Assembly (NCBI RefSeq): GCF_011801125.1
Contig: NZ_CP046171.1
Location: 6,634,001-6,698,000 of the forward strand
Origin: Nocardia brasiliensis
Lineage (GTDB): Bacteria; Actinomycetota; Actinomycetes; Mycobacteriales; Mycobacteriaceae
Direction: 5' to 3'
DNA: 64,000 nucleotides
Part shown: piece after piece, positions 11,397 through 19,659 of the stretch
Numbering within the stretch: the first letter of the stretch is position 1
How the letters are laid out: each line of letters begins with the position of its first letter
The notes under the pieces: generated by a model
The model's database searches: none
What the model was told of the DNA's origin: nothing
The model's input: only the letters and a program-made list of their open reading frames with translations
Translations under genes and position numbers: made by a program

Positions 11397-11828
11397 TCAG
11401 TGCTTGGCGAACAACCCGGCGTTGACGCGGAAATAGATCAAGATCAGCGGCGGCACCAGCCCGCAGAACAGCAGCAGCACGGTGCGCCAATCGCTGGACA
11501 ACATGATGTCGCCGCCGGGGCCCGCGCTCGCGCAGACCAGGAACCCGAAAGTCCATGCGGCCAAGGGCAAGAACATCGCCGAGGTCCGGCTGGAGACCGA
11601 GCGCGCGCCGAGCACGAGCAGCACGTTCACCAGCCCGGCCAGCACGCCGGTCACCGGGAACGCCGTGGCGCCCAGGTAGGTGGGCAGATACAGCACCTCC
11701 AGCACGAGCGTGATGAAGGCGTCGAGCACCAGGGCGACGAGGATGATCGGGGGCAGCAGCGCGGCGACGGTGTCGCTCGACCTGACCGGTGGCGCCACGG
11801 CGGCATGGTCGTCGATGGCCGGCCTCAC
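11397..11828 (-). CDS. Hypothetical four-helix membrane protein
   Basis: A 143-residue protein with about four hydrophobic segments after a short polar N-terminus; no family recognised. The frame is open to 11924, but the upstream part is Arg/Ala-rich. The GTG at 11828 forms a GTGA overlap with the stop of a 52-residue reading frame just upstream, which strongly suggests translational coupling, so I use that start. A conserved-looking polar loop DWRTVLLLFCGLVPP precedes the last helix. It is convergent with the PH-domain operon. Confidence 0.65.
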   Translation of the reverse strand: MRPAIDDHAAVAPPVRSSDTVAALLPPIILVALVLDAFITLVLEVLYLPTYLGATAFPVTGVLAGLVNVLLVLGARSVSSRTSAMFLPLAAWTFGFLVCASAGPGGDIMLSSDWRTVLLLFCGLVPPLILIYFRVNAGLFAKH

Positions 11829-11983
11829 GGCACCGGCGGAAAGCCGAGCAGGGTCAGCAGAGTGCTTTGCATGTGCACGAACCCGTGCAGCACGGACAGA
11901 TACAGCTCGTGCTGCGCGGGCCAATTCGGCCGCATGCTCTCGACGAACGCGACGATCGCGTCCTGGACCGACCAGTTGTACAT
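11825..11983 (-). CDS. Small hypothetical protein, 52 residues, coupled to the membrane protein downstream
   Basis: A short open frame starting at ATG 11983 with sequence beginning MYNWSVQDAIVAFVESMRP and ending LLTLLGFPPVP. Its TGA stop (11825-11827) overlaps the GTG start of the next gene by four bases, the same coupling seen in other operons here. It is amphipathic and aromatic (Trp, Tyr, His rich), with no recognised domain. The ATG lies 46 bases after the stop of the amino-acid permease gene upstream on the same strand. It is too short to be sure of; the overlap geometry and sensible composition are the evidence. Confidence 0.5.
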   Translation of the reverse strand: MYNWSVQDAIVAFVESMRPNWPAQHELYLSVLHGFVHMQSTLLTLLGFPPVP

Positions 11984-12028
11984 GGCAGCGAGTCTATTCC
12001 GGCGACCCGGCGGGCGGGACCGGCATGA

Positions 12029-13498
12029 TCACTTCTCGCCGTCCAGCGGAAGGTTGGCGACCACCGGGAACTCACCGGTGTAGCCCATCCGCTCCTGCGC
12101 GATGGACAGCACCCGCTTGCGCGCGACCAGCCAGCCGACGATCAGCATCGGGATGATGATCGCCAGCGAGGCCACGGTCCAGGTGCCCACCGGGTAGTCG
12201 AATCCGGTCAGCACCACCACGAAGAACAGGAACACCAGCGTGAGCAGCCCGGTATAGGGCGCGCCGAACATACGGAACGCGGGCCGCTGCACCTTGCCCT
12301 GCTTGGACCAGCGCCACAGCTGCAGCTGACACAGCACGATGGTGGCCCAGGAGGCGACGATGCCGAGCGAGGCCATGTTCAGCACGATCTCGAACGCCCG
12401 GTCCGGCACCACGCCGTTGAGCGCGATACCGACGAGCGCGATCAGGCTGGTCAGCAGGATGCCGCCGTAAGGAACGCCATTGCGACCCATCACGCCGGTG
12501 AACTTGGGCGCGCTGCCGTTCATCGACATCGACCGCAGGATGCGCCCGGTCGAGTACAGACCGGCGTTGAGGCTGGAGAACGCGGCGGTGAGCACCACGA
12601 GGTTCATCACGCTGCCGATGCCCGGCACGCCGAGCATGGTGAAGAAGGTGACGAACGGGCTCTCCTTGGCGGTGTAGGCCGTGTACGGGAGCAGCAGACC
12701 GAGCAGTACCAGCGAACCGACGTAGAAGATCGCGATGCGCGCGATCACCGAATTGATCGCCCGGGGCATGATCTTGGCCGGGTTCTCCGTCTCCCCCGCC
12801 GCCGTGCCGACCAGTTCGACCGCGGCGTAGGCGAACACGACGCCGGAGACCACGACCACCAGCGGCAGGATGCCGGTGGGGAACAGTCCGCCGCTGTCGG
12901 CGATCACGCTCGGCCCGGTCGGATGGCCCTGCACGGTGAAGCGGCCGATCAGGAAGATCGTGCCGACGATCAGGAACGCGCTCAGCGCGAACACCTTCAC
13001 CAGCGCGGCCCAGAACTCCATCTCGCCGAACCACTTCACCGAGACCAGGTTGATGCTGAGCACCAAGATCAAGGCGATGAGCGCGAGCAGCCACTGCGGG
13101 ATGCTGCTGAAGCCGGACCAGTAGTGGAAGTACTGCGCGATCGCGGTGGTGTCGGCGATACCGGTCATCGACCAGTTGAGGAAGTACATCCAGCCGGCCA
13201 CGAACGCGGCCTTCTCCCCGAAGAACTCACGCGCGTAGGAGACGAACGAGCCGGAGGACGGGCGGTGCAGCACGAGTTCGCCGAGCGCGCGCAGGATGAG
13301 GAACGCGAAGAATCCGCAGACGCCGTAGACGAGGAAGAGTCCGGGACCGGCGTTGGCCAGCCGACCGCCCGCGCCGAGGAACAGACCGGTACCGATCGCG
13401 CCGCCGATCGCGATCATCTGCAACTGCCGCGGCTTGAGACTCTTGTGATAGCCGTCGTCTTCGATGCTGAGGTGCGCCCTGTCACCGACCGCTGTCAT
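12029..13498 (-). CDS. ansP: Amino acid permease, L-asparagine permease type (AnsP)
   Basis: A 489-residue transporter of the APC/AAT family with about twelve membrane helices. Helix 1 carries [18 protein letters not shown], the unwound GAIGTGL substrate site, and the next segments [19 protein letters not shown] and [19 protein letters not shown] closely match my memory of mycobacterial AnsP1/AnsP2. Those import asparagine (AnsP2 mainly) or aspartate (AnsP1), so substrate within this pair is uncertain. I start at ATG 13498, which gives [11 protein letters not shown]; an in-frame alternative at 13519 adds seven residues. No asparaginase gene is nearby. Confidence 0.85.
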   Translation of the reverse strand: MTAVGDRAHLSIEDDGYHKSLKPRQLQMIAIGGAIGTGLFLGAGGRLANAGPGLFLVYGVCGFFAFLILRALGELVLHRPSSGSFVSYAREFFGEKAAFVAGWMYFLNWSMTGIADTTAIAQYFHYWSGFSSIPQWLLALIALILVLSINLVSVKWFGEMEFWAALVKVFALSAFLIVGTIFLIGRFTVQGHPTGPSVIADSGGLFPTGILPLVVVVSGVVFAYAAVELVGTAAGETENPAKIMPRAINSVIARIAIFYVGSLVLLGLLLPYTAYTAKESPFVTFFTMLGVPGIGSVMNLVVLTAAFSSLNAGLYSTGRILRSMSMNGSAPKFTGVMGRNGVPYGGILLTSLIALVGIALNGVVPDRAFEIVLNMASLGIVASWATIVLCQLQLWRWSKQGKVQRPAFRMFGAPYTGLLTLVFLFFVVVLTGFDYPVGTWTVASLAIIIPMLIVGWLVARKRVLSIAQERMGYTGEFPVVANLPLDGEK

Positions 13499-13683
13499 GA
13501 ACCGCTTCGCCCTCCACATCGATGATTGAGATCACGGGAACGGTACCCGGCGTGCGGTATCGCGGCGACAGCAACCCTCAGGCTACAGAAAATCGCAGCT
13601 CAGACACCGCGCCGGAACGATTCGGAGATTCGCGTCAAATCCGACATGGAATGCGGCAGCAGTTCGTCGCCATCGACGGAAGT

Positions 13684-14562
13684 TCAGTGATCGAGTCCAG
13701 CGAAGAGGTCATGTTCACGGCCGTCGGCACCGACCGGACCCCGTCGCCCGCGCACGAGGACGAAGCACTCCTCCGGCAGTACCGGCTGAGCAACATTGTT
13801 GGACAGCGCGAACTCGCGTCCCGACGGCGCCACCGTGACCTGCGTGGCATGCGCCCGCAGCGCGGCGCGCTTGGCGGCGAGCGCGTCCGAGACGTCGATC
13901 GTGGTCGTCACGGTGTGGCTCGGCACCGCGGCGAGCTCGCCCTCGGCGGGCAGTCGCCAGCCCGCGGGCAGCCGGCCGGGCAGCCCGTCCACGGTCCGCT
14001 TGGCCAGCGCGGCGGTGTGCTGGCGCAGCATGTCGGCGTCGGTGACGGTCCAATAGAACTTCGGGGTGTCCCAGCCGCGATCGGCGGCGGCGTGCACCGC
14101 GGCGGTGGTGATCTGGTGCGCGCGAATGTGATCGGGGTGGCCGTAGCCGCCGTTCGGGTCGTAACCGACCACCACCCGGGGACGCAGTTCGAGCAGCACC
14201 TCGGTCAGCGCGTCCACCGCCTCGGCGCCCGACTGCACGAACACCCGCGGCTTCCGCGCCGCGGGGGTGCCCGCCATGCCCGAGTCACGCCAGTGTCCCG
14301 CCCCGCCGAGGAAGCGCGGCGGCGCGGCATCGAGGGCGGCCAGCGCCCTGGTCAGCTCGAGCACCCGGTAACCGCCGAGCTGATCGGCGTGCTCGGCGGT
14401 GAGCTGGGCCCACTCGTCCCCGATCACCTCGCCCTCTTCGCCGAGCGTGCAGGTCACCACGGTGACCGGGACGCCGCGGCGGCGGTAGTGCGCGATCGTG
14501 CCGCCGGTGGTGATGGACTCGTCGTCGGGGTGCGCGTGCACCAGCAGCAGGCCGCCGGTCAT
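13684..14562 (-). CDS. mshB: N-acetyl-1-D-myo-inositol-2-amino-2-deoxyglucopyranoside deacetylase MshB
   Basis: Zn-dependent LmbE-family deacetylase that removes acetyl from GlcNAc-inositol in mycothiol synthesis. The 292-residue protein has the metal site: AHPDDE at residues 12-17 supplies His, Asp and the catalytic Asp, and GGYGHPDH near 145 supplies the third ligand. The start ATG at 14562 lies in an ATGA overlap with the stop of lpqW upstream; the longer open frame merely reads through lpqW in another phase. It corresponds to Rv1170. Mycothiol is limited to Actinobacteria, which supports the taxonomic call. Confidence 0.95.
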   Translation of the reverse strand: MTGGLLLVHAHPDDESITTGGTIAHYRRRGVPVTVVTCTLGEEGEVIGDEWAQLTAEHADQLGGYRVLELTRALAALDAAPPRFLGGAGHWRDSGMAGTPAARKPRVFVQSGAEAVDALTEVLLELRPRVVVGYDPNGGYGHPDHIRAHQITTAAVHAAADRGWDTPKFYWTVTDADMLRQHTAALAKRTVDGLPGRLPAGWRLPAEGELAAVPSHTVTTTIDVSDALAAKRAALRAHATQVTVAPSGREFALSNNVAQPVLPEECFVLVRGRRGPVGADGREHDLFAGLDH

Positions 14563-16334
14563 TGGATCTTCCGCCACTGCCCGGCATCGCCGAAGATGCC
14601 GACCTGGATGCTGCCGTTGAGCGAGGCGCCGTCCACCCGCGGACCCGCCGCGGCCACCACGTTGTCCTGGACGATGGGCAGCACGGTGGCCAGCTCCCAC
14701 AGCTTCGGCTCGGCCTCGGCGAGCACCCGGCCCGGATCCATCCCGCGCAGCGCCTCATCGATCGGCACCTGCAGGCTCGGATCGCACACCCCCGAGAGAT
14801 TCGCGGGCGCGCGTCGCTCCGGCGCGGTGGCGGGCGCGGTGGTGCCGCCCTCGGTGATTTCCGGTGGCGGACAACCGTATCGGGACGCGAGCACGGTGGC
14901 GGGATCGCCGCCCGCGCTCTCCCAGCCGACGATCGCGTCGGTGGTGCCCTCGACCAGTTCGCGGCCGTAGAGCTCGTCGGCGGAGATGCCGCGCACCGTG
15001 GCATCGATTCCGGCGCTACGCAATTGGTCGGCGGCGGTGTTGGCGACCGCGATCGCGGTGAGGTCGCCCTCCACCGCGCCGATCCGGATCGTCAGCGACT
15101 TACCATTCTTCGCGATCGGCCGCGGTGTCGGCGCGGGTGAGGTCGGCGAGTTGACCGGCGGTGGTTCCGGCGCACGGCCGTAACCCGCCTCGGCCAGCAG
15201 CGCGAACGCCTCGTCGGCGGGCAGCCGGGGCGGCTCGGTCGGCGCGTAACCGAGGTCGGAGGGCGAAAGTATCTGGGCGCGAATCGGATCCACCCAGCCG
15301 CCGGTCTGCGCGCCGACCGTGGCCAGCAGCGCGGGATCGAGCAGGGCGAGCACGGCCCGGCGGACCCGGATATCGCTCACCGGTCCGGTCCGTCCGTTGA
15401 GCACCAGCTGCAGCACCCGCGACTGCGGCATGATCGCGGTGCGCACCGAGGGAATGGCGGCCAGTTGCGCCCTGGTCGCGACCCCGCCGTGCACCAGGCT
15501 CATCTGAGCGTCGTTGGTGCGCAACGATTCCGCCAGCTGCGCTGGAGTTCCACCGCGGCGCAACAGGATCTCGTCCGGCGCGGCCGGGGTGCCCCAGAAC
15601 CTGGCGTTGCGTTCGAGCAGGATCTCTTCGCGCTGCGGGTCGATGTTCTTGATCAGGAACTGCGCACCGGACACCCGGATGCGCTTGACCCAGCCGTCCT
15701 GGAAACCACCGGGCGAGTCCTTCATCAGATGCGAGGGCACCAGATTGGTGAACAGTTGCCGCCACGCCGGATACGGCTCGCGCATCCGCACGGTCACCGA
15801 TTTGCCGCCGTCGGCCGAGTCGATGTCCGAGATCAGCCGGTAGCCGGCGGAGTCCACCACGCCGGGCTGGGAAATCATCTGCTGCCACAGGAATTGGAAG
15901 TCCTCGGCGGCGATCGGCGCGCCGTCGGACCAGTTCGCCTCGTTGCGCAGCGTGTAGCTGATCGTGAACGGTTCCTGCGCGGTGACATCGGCGGTGGCGA
16001 TGAGCGAGGTGTCGGGCACCCAGTCGGTGACGCCGGGCGCGACCGGGCTCGGCACCGGACGGAACGGACTCGGCAGCACCATCGAGGCCAGCGCGGCGGT
16101 GGCGGGCGACTGATCCGAACGCAGGTGCGGGTTGAAACCGATGCCGATGGTGTCGATCGCGACCACCACGGTGCTCTTGCCCGGCTTGGCCTGCGTGGTC
16201 TTCGGGCTGTCGGTGCTCTCGATCGGCGGCGGCGGGTTCGCGGTGCACCCGGCGAACACCGTCAGCGACGCCGTGACGACCAGCAGCAGCACGCGCCACG
16301 CCGCGCGATCGCGCCGCGGGCTCACGCGGCGCAC
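14559..16334 (-). CDS. lpqW: LpqW-like lipoprotein (OppA/DppA-type substrate-binding fold)
   Basis: A roughly 591-residue lipoprotein. After the Arg-rich N-terminus a hydrophobic helix ends in the lipobox TVFAGC (Cys near residue 28), then a Pro/Thr linker and the SBP_bac_5 fold used by oligopeptide-binding proteins. In mycobacteria the homologue LpqW (Rv1166) is not a peptide importer but steers intermediates between PIM and LAM synthesis, interacting functionally with PimE. The position here next to typA and near pimE supports that identity. GTG at 16334 is preferred, 16325 also possible. No ABC permease or ATPase genes accompany it. It overlaps mshB by four bases. Confidence 0.8.
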   Translation of the reverse strand: MRRVSPRRDRAAWRVLLLVVTASLTVFAGCTANPPPPIESTDSPKTTQAKPGKSTVVVAIDTIGIGFNPHLRSDQSPATAALASMVLPSPFRPVPSPVAPGVTDWVPDTSLIATADVTAQEPFTISYTLRNEANWSDGAPIAAEDFQFLWQQMISQPGVVDSAGYRLISDIDSADGGKSVTVRMREPYPAWRQLFTNLVPSHLMKDSPGGFQDGWVKRIRVSGAQFLIKNIDPQREEILLERNARFWGTPAAPDEILLRRGGTPAQLAESLRTNDAQMSLVHGGVATRAQLAAIPSVRTAIMPQSRVLQLVLNGRTGPVSDIRVRRAVLALLDPALLATVGAQTGGWVDPIRAQILSPSDLGYAPTEPPRLPADEAFALLAEAGYGRAPEPPPVNSPTSPAPTPRPIAKNGKSLTIRIGAVEGDLTAIAVANTAADQLRSAGIDATVRGISADELYGRELVEGTTDAIVGWESAGGDPATVLASRYGCPPPEITEGGTTAPATAPERRAPANLSGVCDPSLQVPIDEALRGMDPGRVLAEAEPKLWELATVLPIVQDNVVAAAGPRVDGASLNGSIQVGIFGDAGQWRKIQ

Positions 16335-16905
16335 GCTACCGCGTCGAGCCGCCTCGCACCTTTTTCTACGCCCGCTTTCACGCCTGCGGACTCTACCGCA
16401 CCGGTCTGGCGGAATCCCGGCAACGCCGAACGGTCCGGATAGCGACAATGTGCGCGAAACAGCGCGGACCGGCGGAGGTTATTGCCCGAACCGCCGCATG
16501 GGGGCAAACATTCGGCATTCGCATTACCCGCGACGACTTCTGTTCAGACGTCCGATATTCGCTACCGAAACCGTCCGGCACGTCCCGTCCATGCCCTCGA
16601 CCCGACGCAAGCGCAGGCCGTTGCCGCCCGTGTCAGGGCCGGGAAACCACCGGCGGCACACCGCGCCGAGACAGTACTCCCCCAGCTGTCCGACACGAAA
16701 ACCATCACGGTCGAGCAATTCTCGGAATACGCACCGGCGATAACGTTGCCCACAAATAGAACTCGGCGGGGGCATTCATACCGGACGGACGGTCGCCGAC
16801 GAATGCCCACGGCGCGATAAAACGCGGGGCAATTGCCCCGACCGGCTGCCGAGAATTTCCGGAGAATTCAACTCGGACCCGGAACCACCCGGAATCCGAG
16901 CCTTC
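16335..16905. other. Gene-free stretch between lpqW and the typA terminator
   Basis: About 570 bases with frequent stops in all frames and short Arg/Pro-rich shadow frames only. Composition is slightly less GC-rich than the genes. It should hold the lpqW promoter; I could not identify a convincing -10/-35 pair or any RNA gene. Confidence 0.5.
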
Positions 16906-16942
16906 GGGCAACGGGCTCGCGGCGGCCGCGATCCCGTTGCCC
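16906..16942 (-). terminator. Hairpin terminator after typA
   Basis: GGGCAACGGG (16906-16915) pairs exactly with CCCGTTGCCC (16933-16942); the 17-base loop contains a further GCGG/CCGC stem. It begins ten bases beyond the typA stop in the direction of transcription. There is no U-tract, as usual for actinobacteria. Confidence 0.6.
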
Positions 16943-16951
16943 TGGAGACGG

Positions 16952-18850
16952 TTACAGCGCGGCGCGGTCGCGCGCCTTGCGGCGCGACAGGTCGCGGGCG
17001 CGCTCGGTCGCGTTGAGCACCACCTTGCGCACCCGGACCACCTCGGGGGTGACCTCGACGCACTCGTCACCGGCGCAGAACTCCATCGCGCCTTCCAGAT
17101 CGAGCTGCAGCGGCTTGGCCAGGGTCTCCATCACGTCGGCGGTGGAGCTGCGCATGTTGGTCAGCTTCTTCTCGCGGGTGACGTTGATGTCCAGGTCCTC
17201 CGCGCGCGGGTTGATGCCGACGACCATGCCCTCGTAGGTGTCCGCGCCCGGCTCCACGAAGAACTGCCCGCGGTCGGCGAGCTGGATCATCGCGAACGGG
17301 GTGACCGTGCCCGCGCGGTCGGAGACCAGCGAGCCGGTGTGCCGCGCCCGGATCTCGCCCGCCCACGGCGCGTAGCCGTGCGAGACGGCGTTGGCGATGC
17401 CGGTGCCGCGGGTCTCGGTGAGGAAGTCGGTGCGGAAACCGATCAGACCACGCGAGGGGACGATGAATTCCATCCGTACCCAGCCCGCGCTGTGGTTGGT
17501 CATCTGCACCATCTTGCCCTTGCGGGCGGCGAGCAACTGGGTGATCGCGCCGAGGTACTCGTCGGGGCAGTCGATGGTCAGCTCCTCGTACGGCTCGTGC
17601 ACCTTGCCGTCGACCTGCTTGGTGACCACCTGCGGCTTGCCGACGGTCAACTCGAAGCCCTCGCGGCGCATCTGCTCGACCAGGATGGCCAGCGCCAGCT
17701 CACCGCGGCCCTGCACCTCCCAGGCGTCCGGGCGGCCGATGTCGAGCACGCGCAGCGAGACGTTGCCGACCAGCTCCTGGTCCAGGCGCGACTTCACCAT
17801 GCGCGCGGTGAGCTTGTGCCCCTGTACCCGGCCGACCAGCGGCGAGGTGTTGGTGCCGATGGTCACCGAGATGGCGGGCTCGTCGACCGTGATGCGCGGC
17901 AGCGCGACGGGATTGTCCAGGTCAGCGAGGGTATCGCCGATCATGATCTCCGGGATGCCCGCGATGGCGACGATATCGCCCGCCACGGCGACCTCGCCGG
18001 GCTGACGCTCGACACCGACCGTCTGCAGCAGTTCGGTGATCTTCACCTGCTTGACGCCGTCGGCGTGCATCCACGCGACGTTCTGGCCCTTGCGCAGTTC
18101 GCCGCTGTAGATGCGGACCAGCGCGAGGCGACCGAGGAACGCGGAGGCGTCGAGGTTGGTGACGTGCGCCTGCAGCGGCGCGGCCGGATCGCCCTTGGGC
18201 GCGGGGATGTTCTCCATCAGCACGTCGAACAGCGCGTCGAGGTTTTCCGCGTCGGGCGCGTTGCCGTTCTCCGGACGCTCCTTCGACGCCTTGCCCTCCC
18301 GACCGGACGCGTAGAGCACCGGCAGGTCCAGGGCGAGTTCGGCGGCCTCTGCGGCCGCGTCGTCCAGATCGGAGGCCAGGTCGAGCAGCAGGTCGTGGCT
18401 CTCCTCGACGACCTCTTCGATCCGCGCGTCCGGACGGTCGGTCTTGTTGACGACCAGGATCACCGGCAGCGACGCGGCGAGCGCCTTGCGCAGCACGAAC
18501 CGGGTCTGCGGCAGCGGGCCCTCGGACGCGTCGACCAGCAGCACGACACCGTCGACCATGGACAGGCCGCGCTCGACCTCGCCACCGAAGTCGGCGTGGC
18601 CCGGCGTGTCGATCACGTTGATGACCGTGACCGAGCCGTCCGGGTGATGCCGGTGCACCGCGGTGTTCTTCGCGAGAATGGTGATGCCCTTCTCGCGCTC
18701 CAGGTCACCGGAGTCCATCACGCGGTCGACGAGTTCGGCTCGCTCGGCGAACGCGCCGGATTGCCGGAGCATGGCGTCGACCAGCGTCGTCTTACCGTGG
18801 TCGACGTGGGCCACGATGGCGACGTTGCGAAAATCGCGCGCAGACGACAC
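16952..18850 (-). CDS. typA: Ribosome-associated translational GTPase TypA/BipA
   Basis: A 632-residue translation-factor GTPase that binds the ribosome and helps 50S assembly and growth under stress. G-domain motifs: G1 AHVDHGKTT, G2 region EREKGITILAKNTAV, G3 DTPGHADFGGEV, G4 NKTDRPDAR. EF-G-like domains III and V and the BipA-specific C-terminal domain (SRGLIGFRTDFLTETRG) follow. The frame is open to 18973, but GTG at 18850 (VSSARDFRNVAIV) has a perfect AGGAGG seven bases upstream and fits the family length. It corresponds to Rv1165. A leader of 100 or more bases with a small hairpin precedes it. Confidence 0.96.
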   Translation of the reverse strand: MSSARDFRNVAIVAHVDHGKTTLVDAMLRQSGAFAERAELVDRVMDSGDLEREKGITILAKNTAVHRHHPDGSVTVINVIDTPGHADFGGEVERGLSMVDGVVLLVDASEGPLPQTRFVLRKALAASLPVILVVNKTDRPDARIEEVVEESHDLLLDLASDLDDAAAEAAELALDLPVLYASGREGKASKERPENGNAPDAENLDALFDVLMENIPAPKGDPAAPLQAHVTNLDASAFLGRLALVRIYSGELRKGQNVAWMHADGVKQVKITELLQTVGVERQPGEVAVAGDIVAIAGIPEIMIGDTLADLDNPVALPRITVDEPAISVTIGTNTSPLVGRVQGHKLTARMVKSRLDQELVGNVSLRVLDIGRPDAWEVQGRGELALAILVEQMRREGFELTVGKPQVVTKQVDGKVHEPYEELTIDCPDEYLGAITQLLAARKGKMVQMTNHSAGWVRMEFIVPSRGLIGFRTDFLTETRGTGIANAVSHGYAPWAGEIRARHTGSLVSDRAGTVTPFAMIQLADRGQFFVEPGADTYEGMVVGINPRAEDLDINVTREKKLTNMRSSTADVMETLAKPLQLDLEGAMEFCAGDECVEVTPEVVRVRKVVLNATERARDLSRRKARDRAAL

Positions 18851-18912
18851 GCTGAATCCTCCTGCTGTTAGGTGTAGGTACCGGCTGCAACTGATGTCGG
18901 CGCGATCGGGGC

Positions 18913-18930
18913 CCTGCGTGGTTACGCAGG
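18913..18930 (-). promoter_or_regulatory. Small hairpin in the typA leader
   Basis: CCTGCGT (18913-18919) pairs with ACGCAGG (18924-18930) over a four-base loop, about 65 bases upstream of the typA start codon. It could be a leader structure; nothing identifies it as a known riboswitch. Confidence 0.3.
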
Positions 18931-19065
18931 CTTCCTCCTCCGGGGCCTGACGCTCGCGCCGGGCTCCCTGCAAACAGGTGGAGAATGAAACTCACCGGGC
19001 ATTGCGGCCGTCTATACAGTACCTGTGTCCGGGTGACCGTAGCGTTTCAGGCACTCGACTTAGGG

Positions 19066-19071
19066 TATGCT
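19066..19071 (+). promoter_or_regulatory. Candidate -10 element for a leaderless mRNA
   Basis: TATGCT matches TANNNT and lies seven bases upstream of the GTG at 19079, the spacing at which transcription would begin on the start codon itself. No good -35 is visible. This explains the absence of a ribosome-binding site for the small gene that follows. Confidence 0.4.
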
Positions 19072-19078
19072 AACCGGC

Positions 19079-19255
19079 GTGGGCAAGGTCAAAGCAAAGC
19101 AGGTTTCGCGCCTGAAACCCAAGAAGAAGTGCTGTCGCAAGAAGACGCGCTGCCTGAAATGCCCTGTCGTCATTATGCGGATGAAGAAGTGCGAAGCCGC
19201 AGGCATCCGAGGTAAAGACCTGAAAAAGGCGCTCAAGGTGGCACGCGCCGCCTGA
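19079..19255 (+). CDS. Small basic Cys-rich protein, probably leaderless
   Basis: A 58-residue (from GTG 19079) or 62-residue (from ATG 19067) protein, about one quarter Lys/Arg with six Cys residues, five of them clustered as CC...C..C then a later KKCE. The pattern KKKCCRKKTRCLKCP looks like a small metal- or nucleic-acid-binding knuckle. The frame is clean, divergent from typA and upstream of the pterin dehydratase gene. There is no Shine-Dalgarno before either start, while a TATGCT box is spaced for a leaderless GTG. I do not know a characterised homologue; ribosome or RNA binding is a guess from charge. Confidence 0.7.
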   Translation: MGKVKAKQVSRLKPKKKCCRKKTRCLKCPVVIMRMKKCEAAGIRGKDLKKALKVARAA

Positions 19256-19350
19256 CCCGGCCCCCGGCTCGACCGCCCCGCCCACCGCGTCGCGCCCGCC
19301 CTGTCCCGCAATGACGGACATCACTGCGCGCACAGGAGTAGAACCGGGTT

Positions 19351-19647
19351 ATGAGCAAGCCATTGCTGACCGAGACCGAACTCACCGAGGCCCTGTCCGC
19401 ACTCCCCGAATGGACCCGCGACGGCGCGGTCATCGCCCGCACCGTGCAAGCGCCCAGCTTCCTCGCGGGCATCGAGCTCGTCGGGCAGGTCGCCGCGGCG
19501 GCCGAGGCCGCCAACCATCACCCCGATATCGACATCCGCTGGCGCAAGGTGAGCTTCGCACTGTCCACCCACGATTCCGGCGGCCTCACCGTGCTGGACA
19601 TCGATCTCGCGCGCGAGATCGATCGGCTGGCAAGCGAACTCGGCTGA
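19351..19647 (+). CDS. phhB: 4a-hydroxytetrahydrobiopterin dehydratase (PCD/DCoH family)
   Basis: A 98-residue pterin-4a-carbinolamine dehydratase-like protein, normal length for the family. The family signature is visible as EAANHHPDIDIRW, where the two histidines belong to the active site, followed by VSFALSTHDSGGLT. The classical role is to dehydrate the pterin product of aromatic amino acid hydroxylases, but no such hydroxylase is present nearby, so the physiological substrate is unclear. AGGAG lies upstream of the ATG. It is convergent with pimE, twelve bases apart; the same neighbours (Rv1159A-Rv1159) occur in mycobacteria. Confidence 0.9.
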   Translation: MSKPLLTETELTEALSALPEWTRDGAVIARTVQAPSFLAGIELVGQVAAAAEAANHHPDIDIRWRKVSFALSTHDSGGLTVLDIDLAREIDRLASELG

Positions 19648-19659
19648 CCCGAGCCGTAA

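Noticed and set aside
16937..18871. 644-codon open frame opposite typA
   Set aside because: Shadow frame; TypA motifs are on the minus strand.
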